Below, piece by piece: positions 31,597-40,911 of a stretch of 64,000 bases of DNA. Each line of letters begins with the position of its first letter. Within the stretch, counting starts at the first letter, position 1. The stretch is taken from assembly GCA_963783105.1 (NCBI GenBank), contig CAWAMI010000002.1, positions 248,001-312,000 on the forward strand, in the 5' to 3' direction. A program made the translations under genes and the position numbers. Below the pieces are notes generated by a model. It worked only from the letters and a program-made list of their open reading frames with translations. It was not told the DNA's origin and searched no databases. The stretch is from JAVEDQ01 sp963783105. Lineage in GTDB: Bacteria > Actinomycetota > Actinomycetes > Frankiales > Frankiaceae.

Positions 31597-32091
31597 CTAC
31601 TTCTCGAGCGCCCGATCGTGCGCCGGCGGTCGCGGCTCGTGCCGCAGCCGCCCGCGGGTGGTGCGCCGCGCCTTCATCTCCGCCTCGTACACGTGTCGGC
31701 GACCTGCGAGCAGCTCGTCGCGGGCTCCGCGCTCGAGGTCGCGGAACGGGTCGTAGTACGTGCGCTCGAACTCCTCGACGATCTGGAATGTCCAGCGCCC
31801 GTCGAGCACGTTCCGCCCGACCAGGTCCGTCCGCAGCCTCGCGCTCAGCTGCTGGTGACCGGCGTCGGCGAGCCAATCCGCGGCCTCCTCGGCGAGCAGG
31901 TCGGCCCGGCCGATGAGCTGGTGCAGGTCGAACAGGGCGCCGCGGGCCCGTTCGACGTACTCGAGCGCCTCGGTCAGCCGGCCGACCGCCTCGACCGTGG
32001 CGTCGTCGACCCCGGCCGGGCGGGCGTGCGGGTCCTCGTTCGAGCCTGGCCCGTCCTGCTGGGCCGGCGTCTGCTCCGACGGCGTACTCAT
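31597..32091 (-). CDS. hypothetical actinobacterial protein
   Basis: 164 aa from ATG 32091; ATG 32118 would add nine residues. The disordered acidic head is followed by helices rich in Glu, Leu and Ala: EAVGRLTEALEYVERARGAL, DLHQLIGRADLLAEEAADWL and YDPFRDLERGARDELLAGRR. A basic tail ends the protein. I do not recognise a family beyond a general resemblance to conserved actinobacterial proteins of this size. It is divergent from the M23 hydrolase. Confidence 0.65.
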   Translation of the reverse strand: MSTPSEQTPAQQDGPGSNEDPHARPAGVDDATVEAVGRLTEALEYVERARGALFDLHQLIGRADLLAEEAADWLADAGHQQLSARLRTDLVGRNVLDGRWTFQIVEEFERTYYDPFRDLERGARDELLAGRRHVYEAEMKARRTTRGRLRHEPRPPAHDRALEK

Positions 32092-32265
32092 GGCCTTCTC
32101 GTCCCCATCGCTCTGCATCGGAACCTGCCGACGACGACCCCGACGTGCCGGAATTCCGGACGGGACACGCCGGTCGCTTGAGTCCGAGGGCAGGTCGGCC
32201 GACCTCTACCGTGACGCTGTTCGTGATGTTGCCGGGAACACCGGTGCGAGCCGGAAGGCAGCTGG

Positions 32266-33591
32266 ATGCGGCAGGAGCCATCGACGGGTACGCCCACCCG
32301 AGAGACGCTCCTGCCCTCGCGCCCCGGCCTCCGCCGCACCGACTGCCGCACCGTCCGTCGCGTCTCCACCCGCGCCCGCCGCCTGTTGGGTGCGGCCGCG
32401 CTGGCCGTTCTGGCCGCTCCACTGATCGCCGCGCCGGCGGTGAGCGCCCCGAGCAACCCGCAGAAGCTCGAGGACCTGAAGGCCCAGACCTCGGCCGCGG
32501 GCGACGACCTCGGGGTCCGGGACGCCGACGCCGATGCCGCTGCCGCCCGGTTGAACGACGTGCGGCAGCAGGTCACCGTCGCGAAGGCCCGGCTCGACGG
32601 CGCCCGCGGTCAGCTGCGGGACGCCCGCGCGGCGCTCGTCGTCAAGCAGGGCGAACTCGCGGCGGCCCAGACCGCGCAGCGGCTGGCCCAGGAGCGGGTG
32701 GATGCCGCCACCGCCACGCTGAACACCGCCCGGGACCAGCTCCGCGCGATGATGCGCTCCGCGCTGCAGTCCGGCGTGGGCGGCGACCTCGACGTGCTGC
32801 TGCAGAGCGGGACGCCGGACGACCTCGCCGACCGGATGGGCATGCTCGACCACCTGTCCTCGGCGCGCAAGCAGCGGATCGACGCACTGAGCGCCGCCCG
32901 GGCGGCCCTGGTCGACCAGGAGAACCAGCTCGATCTCGCCCGCCAGCGCTCGGCCGACGCCGTCGACGCCGCCAACGCGCAGGTCGGGCGCATCGCGGCC
33001 CTGGTCGACGACGCCGCCACCGCCGAGCAGCAGCTGCTCGACCTGCAGCGCCAGAGCCAGGCGGCGTTCGACCAGGCGCAGGCGGCGGCCGACGCCGCGC
33101 GCACGCGCTACGAGGCCCTGCAGAAGGCGTCCTCAGGCCTCGCCGCCCTGCTGGCGGCCCGCGCCCGCGCCAACCCCGGCGGGCCGCCCCGTCCCGCGGC
33201 CGGCAGCGGCGAGCTGATCATGCCGACGACCGGCGTCTTCACCTCGAGCTTCGGCTACCGCGTCGACCCGCTCGGCCGGGGGCGGCGCTTCCACTCCGGC
33301 CAGGACATCGGCGCACCGACCGGCACGCCGATCGTCGCCGCCACCGCCGGAACCGTGGCCTACGCAGGTTGGGCGTCCGGCTACGGCAACTACACCTGCG
33401 TCGACCGCGGCAGCGGCTTCGCGACCTGCTACGGCCACCAGTCGAAGATCCTCGTGGCCGTCGGGCAGCCGGTTCAGCAGGGCCAGCAGATCGGGCTCGT
33501 CGGCAACACGGGCAACTCGACCGGGCCGCACCTGCACTTCGAGGTGCGCCTCAACGGCACGCCGACCGACCCGATGCCCTACCTGCCCTGA
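32266..33591 (+). CDS. M23 peptidoglycan endopeptidase with coiled-coil domain
   Basis: 441 aa from ATG 32266, with GGAAGG upstream. A basic head and one membrane signal (LLGAAALAVLAAPLIAAPAV) are followed by a long coiled coil (about 60-290) like those of EnvC/RipA-type cell-wall hydrolases. The C-terminal LytM domain carries the zinc ligands H-x3-D (FHSGQDIGAPTGTP) and H-x-H (GPHLHFEVRLNG) and is expected to be active. It probably acts in cell separation or wall remodelling outside the membrane. A perfect palindrome follows the stop. Confidence 0.92.
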   Translation: MRQEPSTGTPTRETLLPSRPGLRRTDCRTVRRVSTRARRLLGAAALAVLAAPLIAAPAVSAPSNPQKLEDLKAQTSAAGDDLGVRDADADAAAARLNDVRQQVTVAKARLDGARGQLRDARAALVVKQGELAAAQTAQRLAQERVDAATATLNTARDQLRAMMRSALQSGVGGDLDVLLQSGTPDDLADRMGMLDHLSSARKQRIDALSAARAALVDQENQLDLARQRSADAVDAANAQVGRIAALVDDAATAEQQLLDLQRQSQAAFDQAQAAADAARTRYEALQKASSGLAALLAARARANPGGPPRPAAGSGELIMPTTGVFTSSFGYRVDPLGRGRRFHSGQDIGAPTGTPIVAATAGTVAYAGWASGYGNYTCVDRGSGFATCYGHQSKILVAVGQPVQQGQQIGLVGNTGNSTGPHLHFEVRLNGTPTDPMPYLP

Positions 33592-33642
33592 TCCGCTGGC
33601 ACCCGTGCGCCGAGCCGCCGGAACCCACGCCTCAAAAAGCCT

Positions 33643-33690
33643 GACTGCGTAAGGACACGCCGGCAGCTGTCGGCGTGTCCTTACGCAGTC
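33643..33690. terminator. 20-bp perfect palindrome, second member of a repeat family
   Basis: Arms 33643-33662 and 33671-33690 pair perfectly around an 8-nt loop. The core GTAAGGACACGCC is shared with the element at 13640-13675. It lies between convergent genes and can terminate transcription in both directions. Confidence 0.8.
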
Positions 33691-33724
33691 GCCGGTGGTG
33701 ACGAGGCGAACCGGGCCGTGCCGA

Positions 33725-33937
33725 CTACATCGGCGGCGGCGGTCCCGGCATCGGACCGGGCCCCGGCGCGGGCGGCATCGGACCAGGCCCGGGAGTGGGC
33801 CCGGGCGCGGGGCCGGGGTCGGGCGGCAGCGGGTCGGGCCCCGGAGCGGGCGGCTGCGGATCCGGCCCGGGCGACGGCGGCTGCGGGTCGGGCGACGGGC
33901 CAGGGCCGGGCCCGGGCATCGGCGGCGGTGTGACCAT
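33725..33937 (-). CDS. possible Pro/Gly-rich protein, 70 aa
   Basis: The frame from ATG 33937 encodes an almost pure Pro-Gly-Pro repeat protein (units such as PGPDPQPPAPGPDP) ending in Met then TAG. It lies just downstream of the FHA-ABC gene on the same strand. The opposite strand encodes an equally long Gly-rich frame, so coding direction cannot be decided from composition. It may be a true disordered protein or non-coding low-complexity DNA. Confidence 0.35.
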   Translation of the reverse strand: MVTPPPMPGPGPGPSPDPQPPSPGPDPQPPAPGPDPLPPDPGPAPGPTPGPGPMPPAPGPGPMPGPPPPM

Positions 33938-33963
33938 GCCGCGTCCCTACCCCTGCCGCATCC

Positions 33964-36840
33964 CTACCCCACGCGGGCGGGGGGCGCTCCCGACGCCAGC
34001 GGCTGCCCGGCCCGCCGCTTCGGCTCCAGCCGGCGCAGCAGCACCGACACCGTGCCGACGCCGACGCCTCCGAGCAGGATCAGCACGCTGAAGTCCAGCG
34101 CCCACGTCCCCGCCGAGTGCTTCCACAGCGGGTCGCCCTTCGGCGCGTTGTCCTTGGCCGAGTTGCAGATCGAGCTGATCTCGGTCGGCGTGACGCCCTG
34201 TGGGAGCACGGTCCCTGCCGGGATCGTCCTGCCGTCGGGAAGGGTGACCGACTGCGGCAGCGTTCCGTCCGGATCGACCTGCGTGTCAGGTGGCAACGCA
34301 CCCAGCTGAGAGCAGAAGGCCGGCACCTCGAAGGCCTCGATGCGCTCCAGGTCGGTGCTCGACGCCGTCATCGCGAAGCCCCAGCGGGCCGGCACGACCC
34401 AGCTCACCTGGTTGAGCACCGGCCGACCGCTGAGCGGGACCAGTCCCCCGCACAGCACCAGCTGGACCATCGTCATGAGCACCAGCAGCGGCATCGCCTT
34501 GTCGGCGTTGTCCACGTAGGCGCTGATCATGAGGCCGAAGATCGCGGAGACGAAGGTGAGGACGACGACCGCCACCGCGAGCTCGACCACGCCCGAGCCG
34601 AGGATCAGCGGATCGACGATGCCGGGCCGGCCGACCAGCGAGAGCACGGTCAGCAGCAGCGCCTGCAGCGACGTGATGATCCCGAGCACCACGAGCTTGG
34701 ACCACAGATACGCCCCACTGGACAAACCGATGGATCGCTCGCGCATGTAGATCGCGCGTTCCTTGACGATCTCCCGCACGGCGCTCGCCGAGCCCATGAG
34801 CGTCGCGCCGAGAACGATCACCAGCAGCAGCTGTCGACCCTTCAGATTCGCCTTGTTGTCCCCGAGCCCCAGCCCGAACTCGGCGGGCACCACCCGGCTG
34901 ATGCCGGCCAGCAGGATCGGCAACAGCAGCAGGATTCCGAGGTACGCCTTGTCCGCGGCGATGACCGACAGGTAGCGCTTGCACAGGGTCGAGAACTGCG
35001 AGAACAGCGACTGCTGACGCAGCGGCGAAAGGTCCGTGCGCCGCGTCGGGGCGCCGGCCGCCGGACCGCCCACGACGTGGCGGGCGTACTCCTGCGTGCC
35101 GCGGAACCGCTGCCCCCACTCGGCGCCCGGCCGACTCTTCAGGTGGCTGAACATCTCCGAGTACGACTGCGCGCCGAAGTAGTCGAGCGCGCCCTGCGGC
35201 GGTCCGAGGTAGGCGAGGTGACCGCCCTCGGCGAGCACCAGCACCAGGTCGCACAGGTGCAGGTTCAGCGTCGAGTGGGTCACGCAGACGACCGTGCGGC
35301 CGTCGTTCGCGAGCCCGCGCAGCAGCTGCATGACCTCGTGGTCGAGGTCCGGGTCGAGCCCGGAGGTCGGCTCGTCGAGGAACAGCAGCGACGGCTTGGT
35401 CAGCAGCTCCAGCGCGGTGCTGGTCCGCTTCTTCTGGCCACCGGAGAGCTGGCTCCCCTTGTTGTTCTGCTGGGCGACGAGGCCGAGCTCTCGGAGCACC
35501 TCGTCGATGCGGGCGTCCCGCTCCGGCTTGCTGACGTCGGCGGGGAAGCGCAGCTGCGCCCCGTACTCGAGCGCCTGGCGCACGGACAGGGCGGTGTGCC
35601 AGATGTCCTCCTGCGGGACGAGGCCGATGCGCTGGCGCAGGTCCTCGAACTCGGCGTAGAGGTCGCGCCCGGCGTAGGTGACCGAGCCGCCGGTCGCCGG
35701 CCGCTGCCCAGTGAGCGCGTTCAGCATGGTCGACTTGCCGGCCCCGCTGGGGCCGACGACGGCGAGCAACGTCCGCGGCGGCAGGTTGAAGCCGACGTGG
35801 TGCAGCAACGTCTTCGTCGTGTTGCCCGAGCCCACCTGCACGGTCAGGTCGTGCGCCGAGAGCGTCAGGTCACCGGTGTCGGTGTACTCGAGCAGCTGCT
35901 CGCCCTGCAGCCGCAGCTGGTGACGCCCGACACCGACGAGGTCGCCCTCGTTGAGGCGGGCGACCTGCACTCGACGGCCGTTGACGTAGATGCCGTTCGC
36001 GCTGCCCAGGTCGACGATCTCGATACCGCCCGCGCTGCGGCGCAGCTCGGCGTGCCGGCGGCTGACCAGCAGGTCCGTGAGGACGAGCCCGTTGGACGCG
36101 TCACGACCGATGGTGAGCACGGCCCGCTGCGCGCCGACGTCGGCGAGGCGGTGGATACCCGTGAGGACGGGCCCGCCCTCGGAGTCCGGCGGCGGGCCGG
36201 CGGGCGGCGGGGTCGTCGGCATCGGGCTGCTGGGCCGCGGGCCGCTCGGGGTCGACGTCCCGCGGCCGGCCGGCGGGGGCGCCGACGGCGGCCCGGCCGG
36301 CGGACGCGCCGGACCGTTCAGCCGGTTGCCGGGCTGGTTCAGCGTGGGCGGACCGACCGGCATCCCCGGCGGCGGCGCCATGGGCGGACGACCAGCCGGA
36401 CCCCCCAAACGCGGCGGCGGGGCGAAGCCGCCCGGCGGCGGAGCCGACGGAGGAGCAGCCGGCGGCGCCGCCTGCGAGCCTGACGGGAACGCCGACGGCG
36501 GCGCCGAGGGGGGCGCATACGACGGGGTGGCGACCCGGGCCGCGGGCACCTCGGGGCGCAGCAGGACCTCCGGGCCCTCCATCGCCAGCCGCAGCCGCGT
36601 CTCGCCCCCGACGGACACCTCCCCGACCCGTTGGCCGTTCGCCCACGTGCCGTTGGTGCTCCCGAGATCGGTCGCCCGCCAGCCCGAACCGTCGTGGTGC
36701 AGCTGGAGGTGGCGACTCGAGACGAGGGGATTGGGCAGCGAGATCCGGCAGCTCGGGTCGCGGCCGATGATCATCTGCTCGGACGGGGCGAGCAGGTAGC
36801 TCTTGCCGTCGAGGTCGACGCGGAGGGATGCGGCTGACAC
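33964..36840 (-). CDS. FHA-domain ABC transporter (Rv1747-like)
   Basis: 958 aa from GTG 36840. Domains in order: FHA1 (IIGRDPSCRISLPNPLVSSR, then DLGSTNGTWANG), a Pro/Gly-rich linker to about residue 225, FHA2 (LTIGRDASNGLVLTDLLVSR, then LGSANGIYVNGR), an ABC ATPase with Walker A VGPSGAGKST, signature LSGGQKKRT and Walker B LLFLDEPTSGLD, and an ABC-2 permease with about six helices. FHA domains bind phosphothreonine, so Ser/Thr kinases probably control transport. Rv1747 of M. tuberculosis, its likely homolog, exports cell-envelope lipids. A TACGAT -10 element suggests a leaderless start. Confidence 0.92.
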   Translation of the reverse strand: MSAASLRVDLDGKSYLLAPSEQMIIGRDPSCRISLPNPLVSSRHLQLHHDGSGWRATDLGSTNGTWANGQRVGEVSVGGETRLRLAMEGPEVLLRPEVPAARVATPSYAPPSAPPSAFPSGSQAAPPAAPPSAPPPGGFAPPPRLGGPAGRPPMAPPPGMPVGPPTLNQPGNRLNGPARPPAGPPSAPPPAGRGTSTPSGPRPSSPMPTTPPPAGPPPDSEGGPVLTGIHRLADVGAQRAVLTIGRDASNGLVLTDLLVSRRHAELRRSAGGIEIVDLGSANGIYVNGRRVQVARLNEGDLVGVGRHQLRLQGEQLLEYTDTGDLTLSAHDLTVQVGSGNTTKTLLHHVGFNLPPRTLLAVVGPSGAGKSTMLNALTGQRPATGGSVTYAGRDLYAEFEDLRQRIGLVPQEDIWHTALSVRQALEYGAQLRFPADVSKPERDARIDEVLRELGLVAQQNNKGSQLSGGQKKRTSTALELLTKPSLLFLDEPTSGLDPDLDHEVMQLLRGLANDGRTVVCVTHSTLNLHLCDLVLVLAEGGHLAYLGPPQGALDYFGAQSYSEMFSHLKSRPGAEWGQRFRGTQEYARHVVGGPAAGAPTRRTDLSPLRQQSLFSQFSTLCKRYLSVIAADKAYLGILLLLPILLAGISRVVPAEFGLGLGDNKANLKGRQLLLVIVLGATLMGSASAVREIVKERAIYMRERSIGLSSGAYLWSKLVVLGIITSLQALLLTVLSLVGRPGIVDPLILGSGVVELAVAVVVLTFVSAIFGLMISAYVDNADKAMPLLVLMTMVQLVLCGGLVPLSGRPVLNQVSWVVPARWGFAMTASSTDLERIEAFEVPAFCSQLGALPPDTQVDPDGTLPQSVTLPDGRTIPAGTVLPQGVTPTEISSICNSAKDNAPKGDPLWKHSAGTWALDFSVLILLGGVGVGTVSVLLRRLEPKRRAGQPLASGAPPARVG

Positions 36841-36847
36841 GAGCAGG

Positions 36848-36853
36848 ATCGTA
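36848..36853 (-). promoter_or_regulatory. -10 element TACGAT of a leaderless promoter
   Basis: On the minus strand TACGAT ends 7 nt before GTG 36840, which has no Shine-Dalgarno sequence. Confidence 0.45.
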
Positions 36854-36957
36854 AATTGCGGCGCTCCGTCGCCGCGGGCGATTGGCCCGACTCGTCCCCG
36901 CGGACGAGCCCGCGCACCGTACCGCACCGCACCGCCCGGGGCGGGCGTCGTCGGCTT

Positions 36958-38418
36958 CTACAGGCCGTACGTCTCGAGCAGGCGCAGCCAGACCTCGCTG
37001 ATCGTCGGGAAACTGGGCACCGCGTGCCAGAGGACCGACATCGGCACCTCGCCGACGATCGCGACGGTCGCCGAGTGCAGCAGTTCGGCCGTGTCCTGGC
37101 CGACGAACGTCGCGCCGATCGGCACCCCGCGGGCCTCGTCCACGACGAGGTTCGCCTTGCCGGTGTAGCCGTCGGCCTCGATCGCGGCGCCGGTGACCCA
37201 GCCGAGGTTGTATTCGACGACCCGGACGTCGAAGCCCTGCTCGCGGGCCTGCGCTTCGGCGAGCCCGACCGAGCAGACCTGCGGGTCGGTGAACACGACC
37301 TGCGGCACCATCCGCGCGTCGGCGTAAGCGTGGTACTTCGGGTCGTCCGCGATGCTCTCCTCGTCAACACCGTTGGCGCGCGCGACGATGACGTCGGCGC
37401 AGATCCGGGCCTGGTACTTGCCCTGGTGCGTCAGCGGCACGCGGCCGTTGACGTCGCCGGTCGCGTACAGCCAGTCGTGCGTCGTGGAACGCAGGCTGTC
37501 GTCCACCTCGACGGCTCTGCCTGCCTCGAGCCCGACCGTGTCGAGCCCGATGTCGGAGGAGTTCGGGTGCCGGCCGAGCGCGGCGACGATCTCGTCGGCG
37601 GTGATCGTCTCCTCCCCGGAGTCCGAGGACACGGTGACGGTGACCGTGCCGTCCTCTGCGCGTTCGACCTGCGACGTCTCGACGCCCGTCCGCACGTCGA
37701 CGCCCGCGTTGCGCAGGCCGTCGGCCAGCAGCTCACCGGCCCAGGGCTCGCGACCCGCGAGCAGTCCGCCGCGCGCGATCAGGGTGACCTCCGCGCCGAG
37801 TCCGCGGAAGATGTCCGCGGACTCGACCCCGACGACCCCACCCCCCAGGATGACCACGCGGCGGGGAACATCGGCGACGTTGGTGACGTCGCGGCTACCC
37901 CACGGCTTTGCCTCCTTCAGCCCGGGGATGGGCGGCAGCGAGGGCGTGCTGCCCGTGGAGAGGACGACCGCCTTCGCCGCGGAGAGCGTGGCCGTGGTGC
38001 CGTCCCTGCTCGTCACCGTGACGGCCTTCTCGCCGGCCACCCGGCCCCAGCCGCGGAGGAAGGCGGTCGCGCTCGCGGCCAGCCGACCCGCTCCGCCGGC
38101 GTCGTCGTGGCCGCCGTTCTCGGTGCGGTTGGCCCAGTAGTCGCGGCGCTTCAGCACCTCGGCGGCGTCGACCCCCTCGGCCCGCACACCCTGGAGGCGG
38201 CCGGCGGCCGCGGCCAGACCGATCGGCTTCAGCAGGGCCTTGCTCGGGATGCAGGCCCAGTACGAGCACTCGCCGCCCACGAGGTCGGCCTCGACGGCGG
38301 CGCAGGTCAGGCCGCCCCGCACGACCCGGTCGACGACGTTCTCACCGACCGGCCCGATGCCCAACACGATGACGTCGTAGGTGGAGCCGTCGACCTCGGA
38401 CAGGGAAGGAGAAGCCAT
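36958..38418 (-). CDS. FAD-dependent disulfide oxidoreductase
   Basis: 486 aa from ATG 38418. The class I pyridine nucleotide-disulfide oxidoreductase layout is complete: FAD loop VIVLGIGPVGENVVDRVV, redox pair G-G-E-C-S-Y-W-A-C-I-P-S-K, NAD loop VVILGGGVVGVESADIF, FAD motif LYATGDVNGRVPLTHQGKYQ and the C-terminal HAVPSFPTISEVW with the His-Glu dyad. The sequence is closer to mercuric-reductase/dihydrolipoamide-like oxidoreductases of unknown substrate than to mycothione reductase. It follows the TetR gene on the same strand. Confidence 0.87.
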   Translation of the reverse strand: MASPSLSEVDGSTYDVIVLGIGPVGENVVDRVVRGGLTCAAVEADLVGGECSYWACIPSKALLKPIGLAAAAGRLQGVRAEGVDAAEVLKRRDYWANRTENGGHDDAGGAGRLAASATAFLRGWGRVAGEKAVTVTSRDGTTATLSAAKAVVLSTGSTPSLPPIPGLKEAKPWGSRDVTNVADVPRRVVILGGGVVGVESADIFRGLGAEVTLIARGGLLAGREPWAGELLADGLRNAGVDVRTGVETSQVERAEDGTVTVTVSSDSGEETITADEIVAALGRHPNSSDIGLDTVGLEAGRAVEVDDSLRSTTHDWLYATGDVNGRVPLTHQGKYQARICADVIVARANGVDEESIADDPKYHAYADARMVPQVVFTDPQVCSVGLAEAQAREQGFDVRVVEYNLGWVTGAAIEADGYTGKANLVVDEARGVPIGATFVGQDTAELLHSATVAIVGEVPMSVLWHAVPSFPTISEVWLRLLETYGL

Positions 38419-38450
38419 GCGGGCAGACTGCCCGAGCCCTCCGTTCCGAA

Positions 38451-39092
38451 TCAACGGGGGTCGTCGACCGAGGGAATCCGGGCCAGTCGGCGCAGGAACA
38501 GCCCGACGAGGTCCTCCGGCCAGGGGAAATCGGACTCGGGCCCGCAGAGCGTGACGAACCCATGCAGCGCCGCCCACAGGGCCGCCGCGTCGCCGGCGGG
38601 ATCAGTGCTGGCGGAGACACCGTCGGCGACGCAGGCCGCAATGCCGTCCACGAGGATCCCGAAGGCCGTCTCGCCGGCCGGTCCGCTCAGCTCGTCCACC
38701 CCGCCCTCGAAGGGACCGCCGGCCCCGACTCGGCCGAACAGCACGCGGTACCGCTGGGGGCGCTCCATCCCGAATGCGACGTAGGTCCGGACCCCCGCCT
38801 CGAGCCGATCGAGGCTGCCCGACTCGCTCTCGATCGCCTCGCGGATGCTGCGGCTCAAATCGTCGAAGGCCTCGGCCACGACGGCGTCGAGGATCTGCTC
38901 GCGATCTGAGAAGTGGGCGTAGATCGACGGCGCCGAGATGCCCACGGCCCGGGCGACCGCGCGCAGCGTGACGGCGTCCTCGCGCCCGCTCTCCTCGAGG
39001 AGCCCGGCGGCCGCTCGAAGGATGTCCTCGCGCAGCCGGACGCCCTCGCCCCGCCGGTTCCGGGATCGCACCGCAGAAGAACTCACGGCCAT
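38451..39092 (-). CDS. TetR-family regulator
   Basis: 213 aa from ATG 39092. The HTH is VTLRAVARAVGISAPSIYAHF, and the ligand domain contains YVAFGMERPQRYRVLF and WAALHGFVTLCG, the same WHG-type group as the regulator at 30.76 kb. It is divergent from a 14-helix MFS exporter, with a near-perfect 12-bp dyad right at its start codon, so autoregulation and exporter control are likely. Confidence 0.85.
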   Translation of the reverse strand: MAVSSSAVRSRNRRGEGVRLREDILRAAAGLLEESGREDAVTLRAVARAVGISAPSIYAHFSDREQILDAVVAEAFDDLSRSIREAIESESGSLDRLEAGVRTYVAFGMERPQRYRVLFGRVGAGGPFEGGVDELSGPAGETAFGILVDGIAACVADGVSASTDPAGDAAALWAALHGFVTLCGPESDFPWPEDLVGLFLRRLARIPSVDDPR

Positions 39093-39096
39093 GAGT

Positions 39097-39108
39097 TTAC
39101 AGCTGTTA
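39097..39108. promoter_or_regulatory. candidate TetR operator TTACAGCTGTTA
   Basis: A 12-bp dyad with one mismatched pair lies 4 bp upstream of the TetR ATG, in an AT-rich patch between divergent genes. A related TACAGC half-site recurs about 30 bp further downstream. Confidence 0.5.
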
Positions 39109-39168
39109 GCCTTTGAGGTACACATACAGCCGTAAGGCAACAGTCGTTCAGACACCGCGGAGCCGGCC

Positions 39169-40776
39169 ATGCCAGACGTCTCTCCTGCGCTCGACCTCCC
39201 GAGCGACACCGTCCCTGCCGGCGCCGCCGCCGGGCACCCCCGCCGCTGGTCGATCCTGGCGGTGCTCTGCCTGTCGCTGCTGATCGTGGTCGTCGACAAC
39301 ACGATCCTGAACACAGCGCTGCCCACCCTCGCGCGGGACCTGGACGCCGACACCGGCTCGCTGCAGTGGATCGTCGACGCCTACACGCTGACCTTCGCGG
39401 CGCTGCTGGTCGTCGGCGGCGCCCTCGGGGACCGGTTCGGGCGACGCGGCGCCCTGCTCGCCGGGCTGGTCGTGTTCGGTCTCGGCTCGTCGGCCGCGGC
39501 GACGGCGACGTCGACCTCGACGCTGATCGGGTTCCGCGGGGTGATGGGGGTCGGCGCCGCGCTGGTCATGCCGGCGACGCTGTCGATACTCACCGCCGTC
39601 TTCCCGGCCGAGCAGCGGGCGACCGCGATCGGGGTCTGGTCCGCGATGGCCGGCATCGGGATCGTGGTCGGCCCGACGCTCGGTGGCCTGCTGCTGGCGC
39701 ACTTCTCCTGGGGATCGGTCTTCTGGGTGAACGTGCCGCTGGTGCTCCTCGCCGTGGCGCTCGTGGCGACGGTGGTGCCGGGGCTGCCCGGACGGCGTGC
39801 GGCCGGCGAGCGGATCGACATCGTCGGAGCGGCGTTGTCCGCGGTCGCGATGCTCGCCGTCATCGACGCGGTCATCTCCGCTCCCGGCCGCGGCTGGACC
39901 TCGGCGCACACGCTCGGCGAGTTCGCCCTCGGCCTCGGCGCGTTGGCCGCCTTCGCCGCCTGGGAGCTCCGCGTGACCGCCCCGCTGATCGACGTGCGGG
40001 TGTTCCGGCACCGCGCCTTCTCCGCCGCCACCGGCGCGCTGGCGCTGACCTTCCTCGCGTTGTTCGGGTCGTTGTTCGCCCTGACCCAGTACCTGCAGAT
40101 GGTGCTCGACTACAGCCCCCTGCGGGCCGGGTTGGGCGCGATGCCCTTCGCGGCAGCCGTGCTGGTCACCTCGCCGCTCGCACCCGTGCTCGCCGGCCGG
40201 TTCGGCAGCCGCGTCGTCATCCCCGCCGGGCTCGTGCTGATGGGCACGGGGCTGCTGCTCGCGGCTAGGGCCGAGGTCGACACCCCGTACAGCTATCTGG
40301 CGCTGTGCGTCGCGGTGATGGGCGCCGGCATGGGGCTCGTCGTGGCGACGGCAGGCGAGTCGATCATGACCGTGCTGCCCGCCGAACAGACCGGTGTCGG
40401 GAGCGCGGTCAACGACACGATGCAGGAGCTCGGCGGCAGCCTCGGCGTGGCCGTGATCGGCAGCATCGTCGCCGCCGCCTACACCGGCGGGGTGGCCGAC
40501 GGCGGACTCCCGGCCGCCCTGTCCGAGCCGGCGTCGTCGTCGCTGCAGGCCGCGCAGAGCGTGGCCGGCGCCGCCGGGCCGCTCGGGGACCAGGTGCGAG
40601 CCGTGGCCGCCGAGGCCTTCACCTCCGCGATGGCGACCGGGTTCACCGTCGCGGCGCTAGTCGCGCTGGCCGGAGCGGTGCTGGGTGCGATCTACCTGCC
40701 GGCCCGCGTACGGCCGAGCGAGGTCCCCGCCTCCCGGTCGGCTCCGGAGCCGGAGCCGGTCCTGGTCGCCGCCTGA
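39169..40776 (+). CDS. MFS drug-resistance transporter (DHA2, EmrB/QacA type)
   Basis: 535 aa. Fourteen membrane helices. Motif D1-like VVVDNTILNTALPTLARDL and QWIVDAYTLTFAALLV are typical of EmrB/QacA exporters; motif A is GALGDRFGRRGALLAG and motif C is GIGIVVGPTLGGLLL. It probably exports hydrophobic drugs by proton antiport and is repressed by the divergent TetR. A 23-bp perfect palindrome follows its stop. Confidence 0.9.
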   Translation: MPDVSPALDLPSDTVPAGAAAGHPRRWSILAVLCLSLLIVVVDNTILNTALPTLARDLDADTGSLQWIVDAYTLTFAALLVVGGALGDRFGRRGALLAGLVVFGLGSSAAATATSTSTLIGFRGVMGVGAALVMPATLSILTAVFPAEQRATAIGVWSAMAGIGIVVGPTLGGLLLAHFSWGSVFWVNVPLVLLAVALVATVVPGLPGRRAAGERIDIVGAALSAVAMLAVIDAVISAPGRGWTSAHTLGEFALGLGALAAFAAWELRVTAPLIDVRVFRHRAFSAATGALALTFLALFGSLFALTQYLQMVLDYSPLRAGLGAMPFAAAVLVTSPLAPVLAGRFGSRVVIPAGLVLMGTGLLLAARAEVDTPYSYLALCVAVMGAGMGLVVATAGESIMTVLPAEQTGVGSAVNDTMQELGGSLGVAVIGSIVAAAYTGGVADGGLPAALSEPASSSLQAAQSVAGAAGPLGDQVRAVAAEAFTSAMATGFTVAALVALAGAVLGAIYLPARVRPSEVPASRSAPEPEPVLVAA

Positions 40777-40827
40777 CCGCCTCCCCCGACCCCCACCCCG
40801 ACTGACCCGACCCCGACCCCGACCTCC

Positions 40828-40877
40828 GAGCTGTGTGGGGTTGAACCGGCAGGAGCCGGTTCAACCCCACACAGCTC
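40828..40877. terminator. 23-bp perfect inverted repeat on a 4-nt loop
   Basis: Arms 40828-40850 and 40855-40877 pair without mismatch around AGGA. It lies between the convergent MFS and phosphatase genes and should terminate both. The arms are unrelated to the GTAAGGACACGCC palindromes. Confidence 0.85.
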
Positions 40878-40911
40878 CGTGCAGGTGGCGGGCCGTGAGT
40901 CGACCGTTCGC

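Noticed and set aside
33795..34091. Gly-rich plus-strand frame resembling a PE-PGRS or collagen-like protein
   Set aside because: The composition follows from the GC-rich repeat itself, and it overlaps the end of the FHA-ABC gene; no start with a Shine-Dalgarno sequence is visible.
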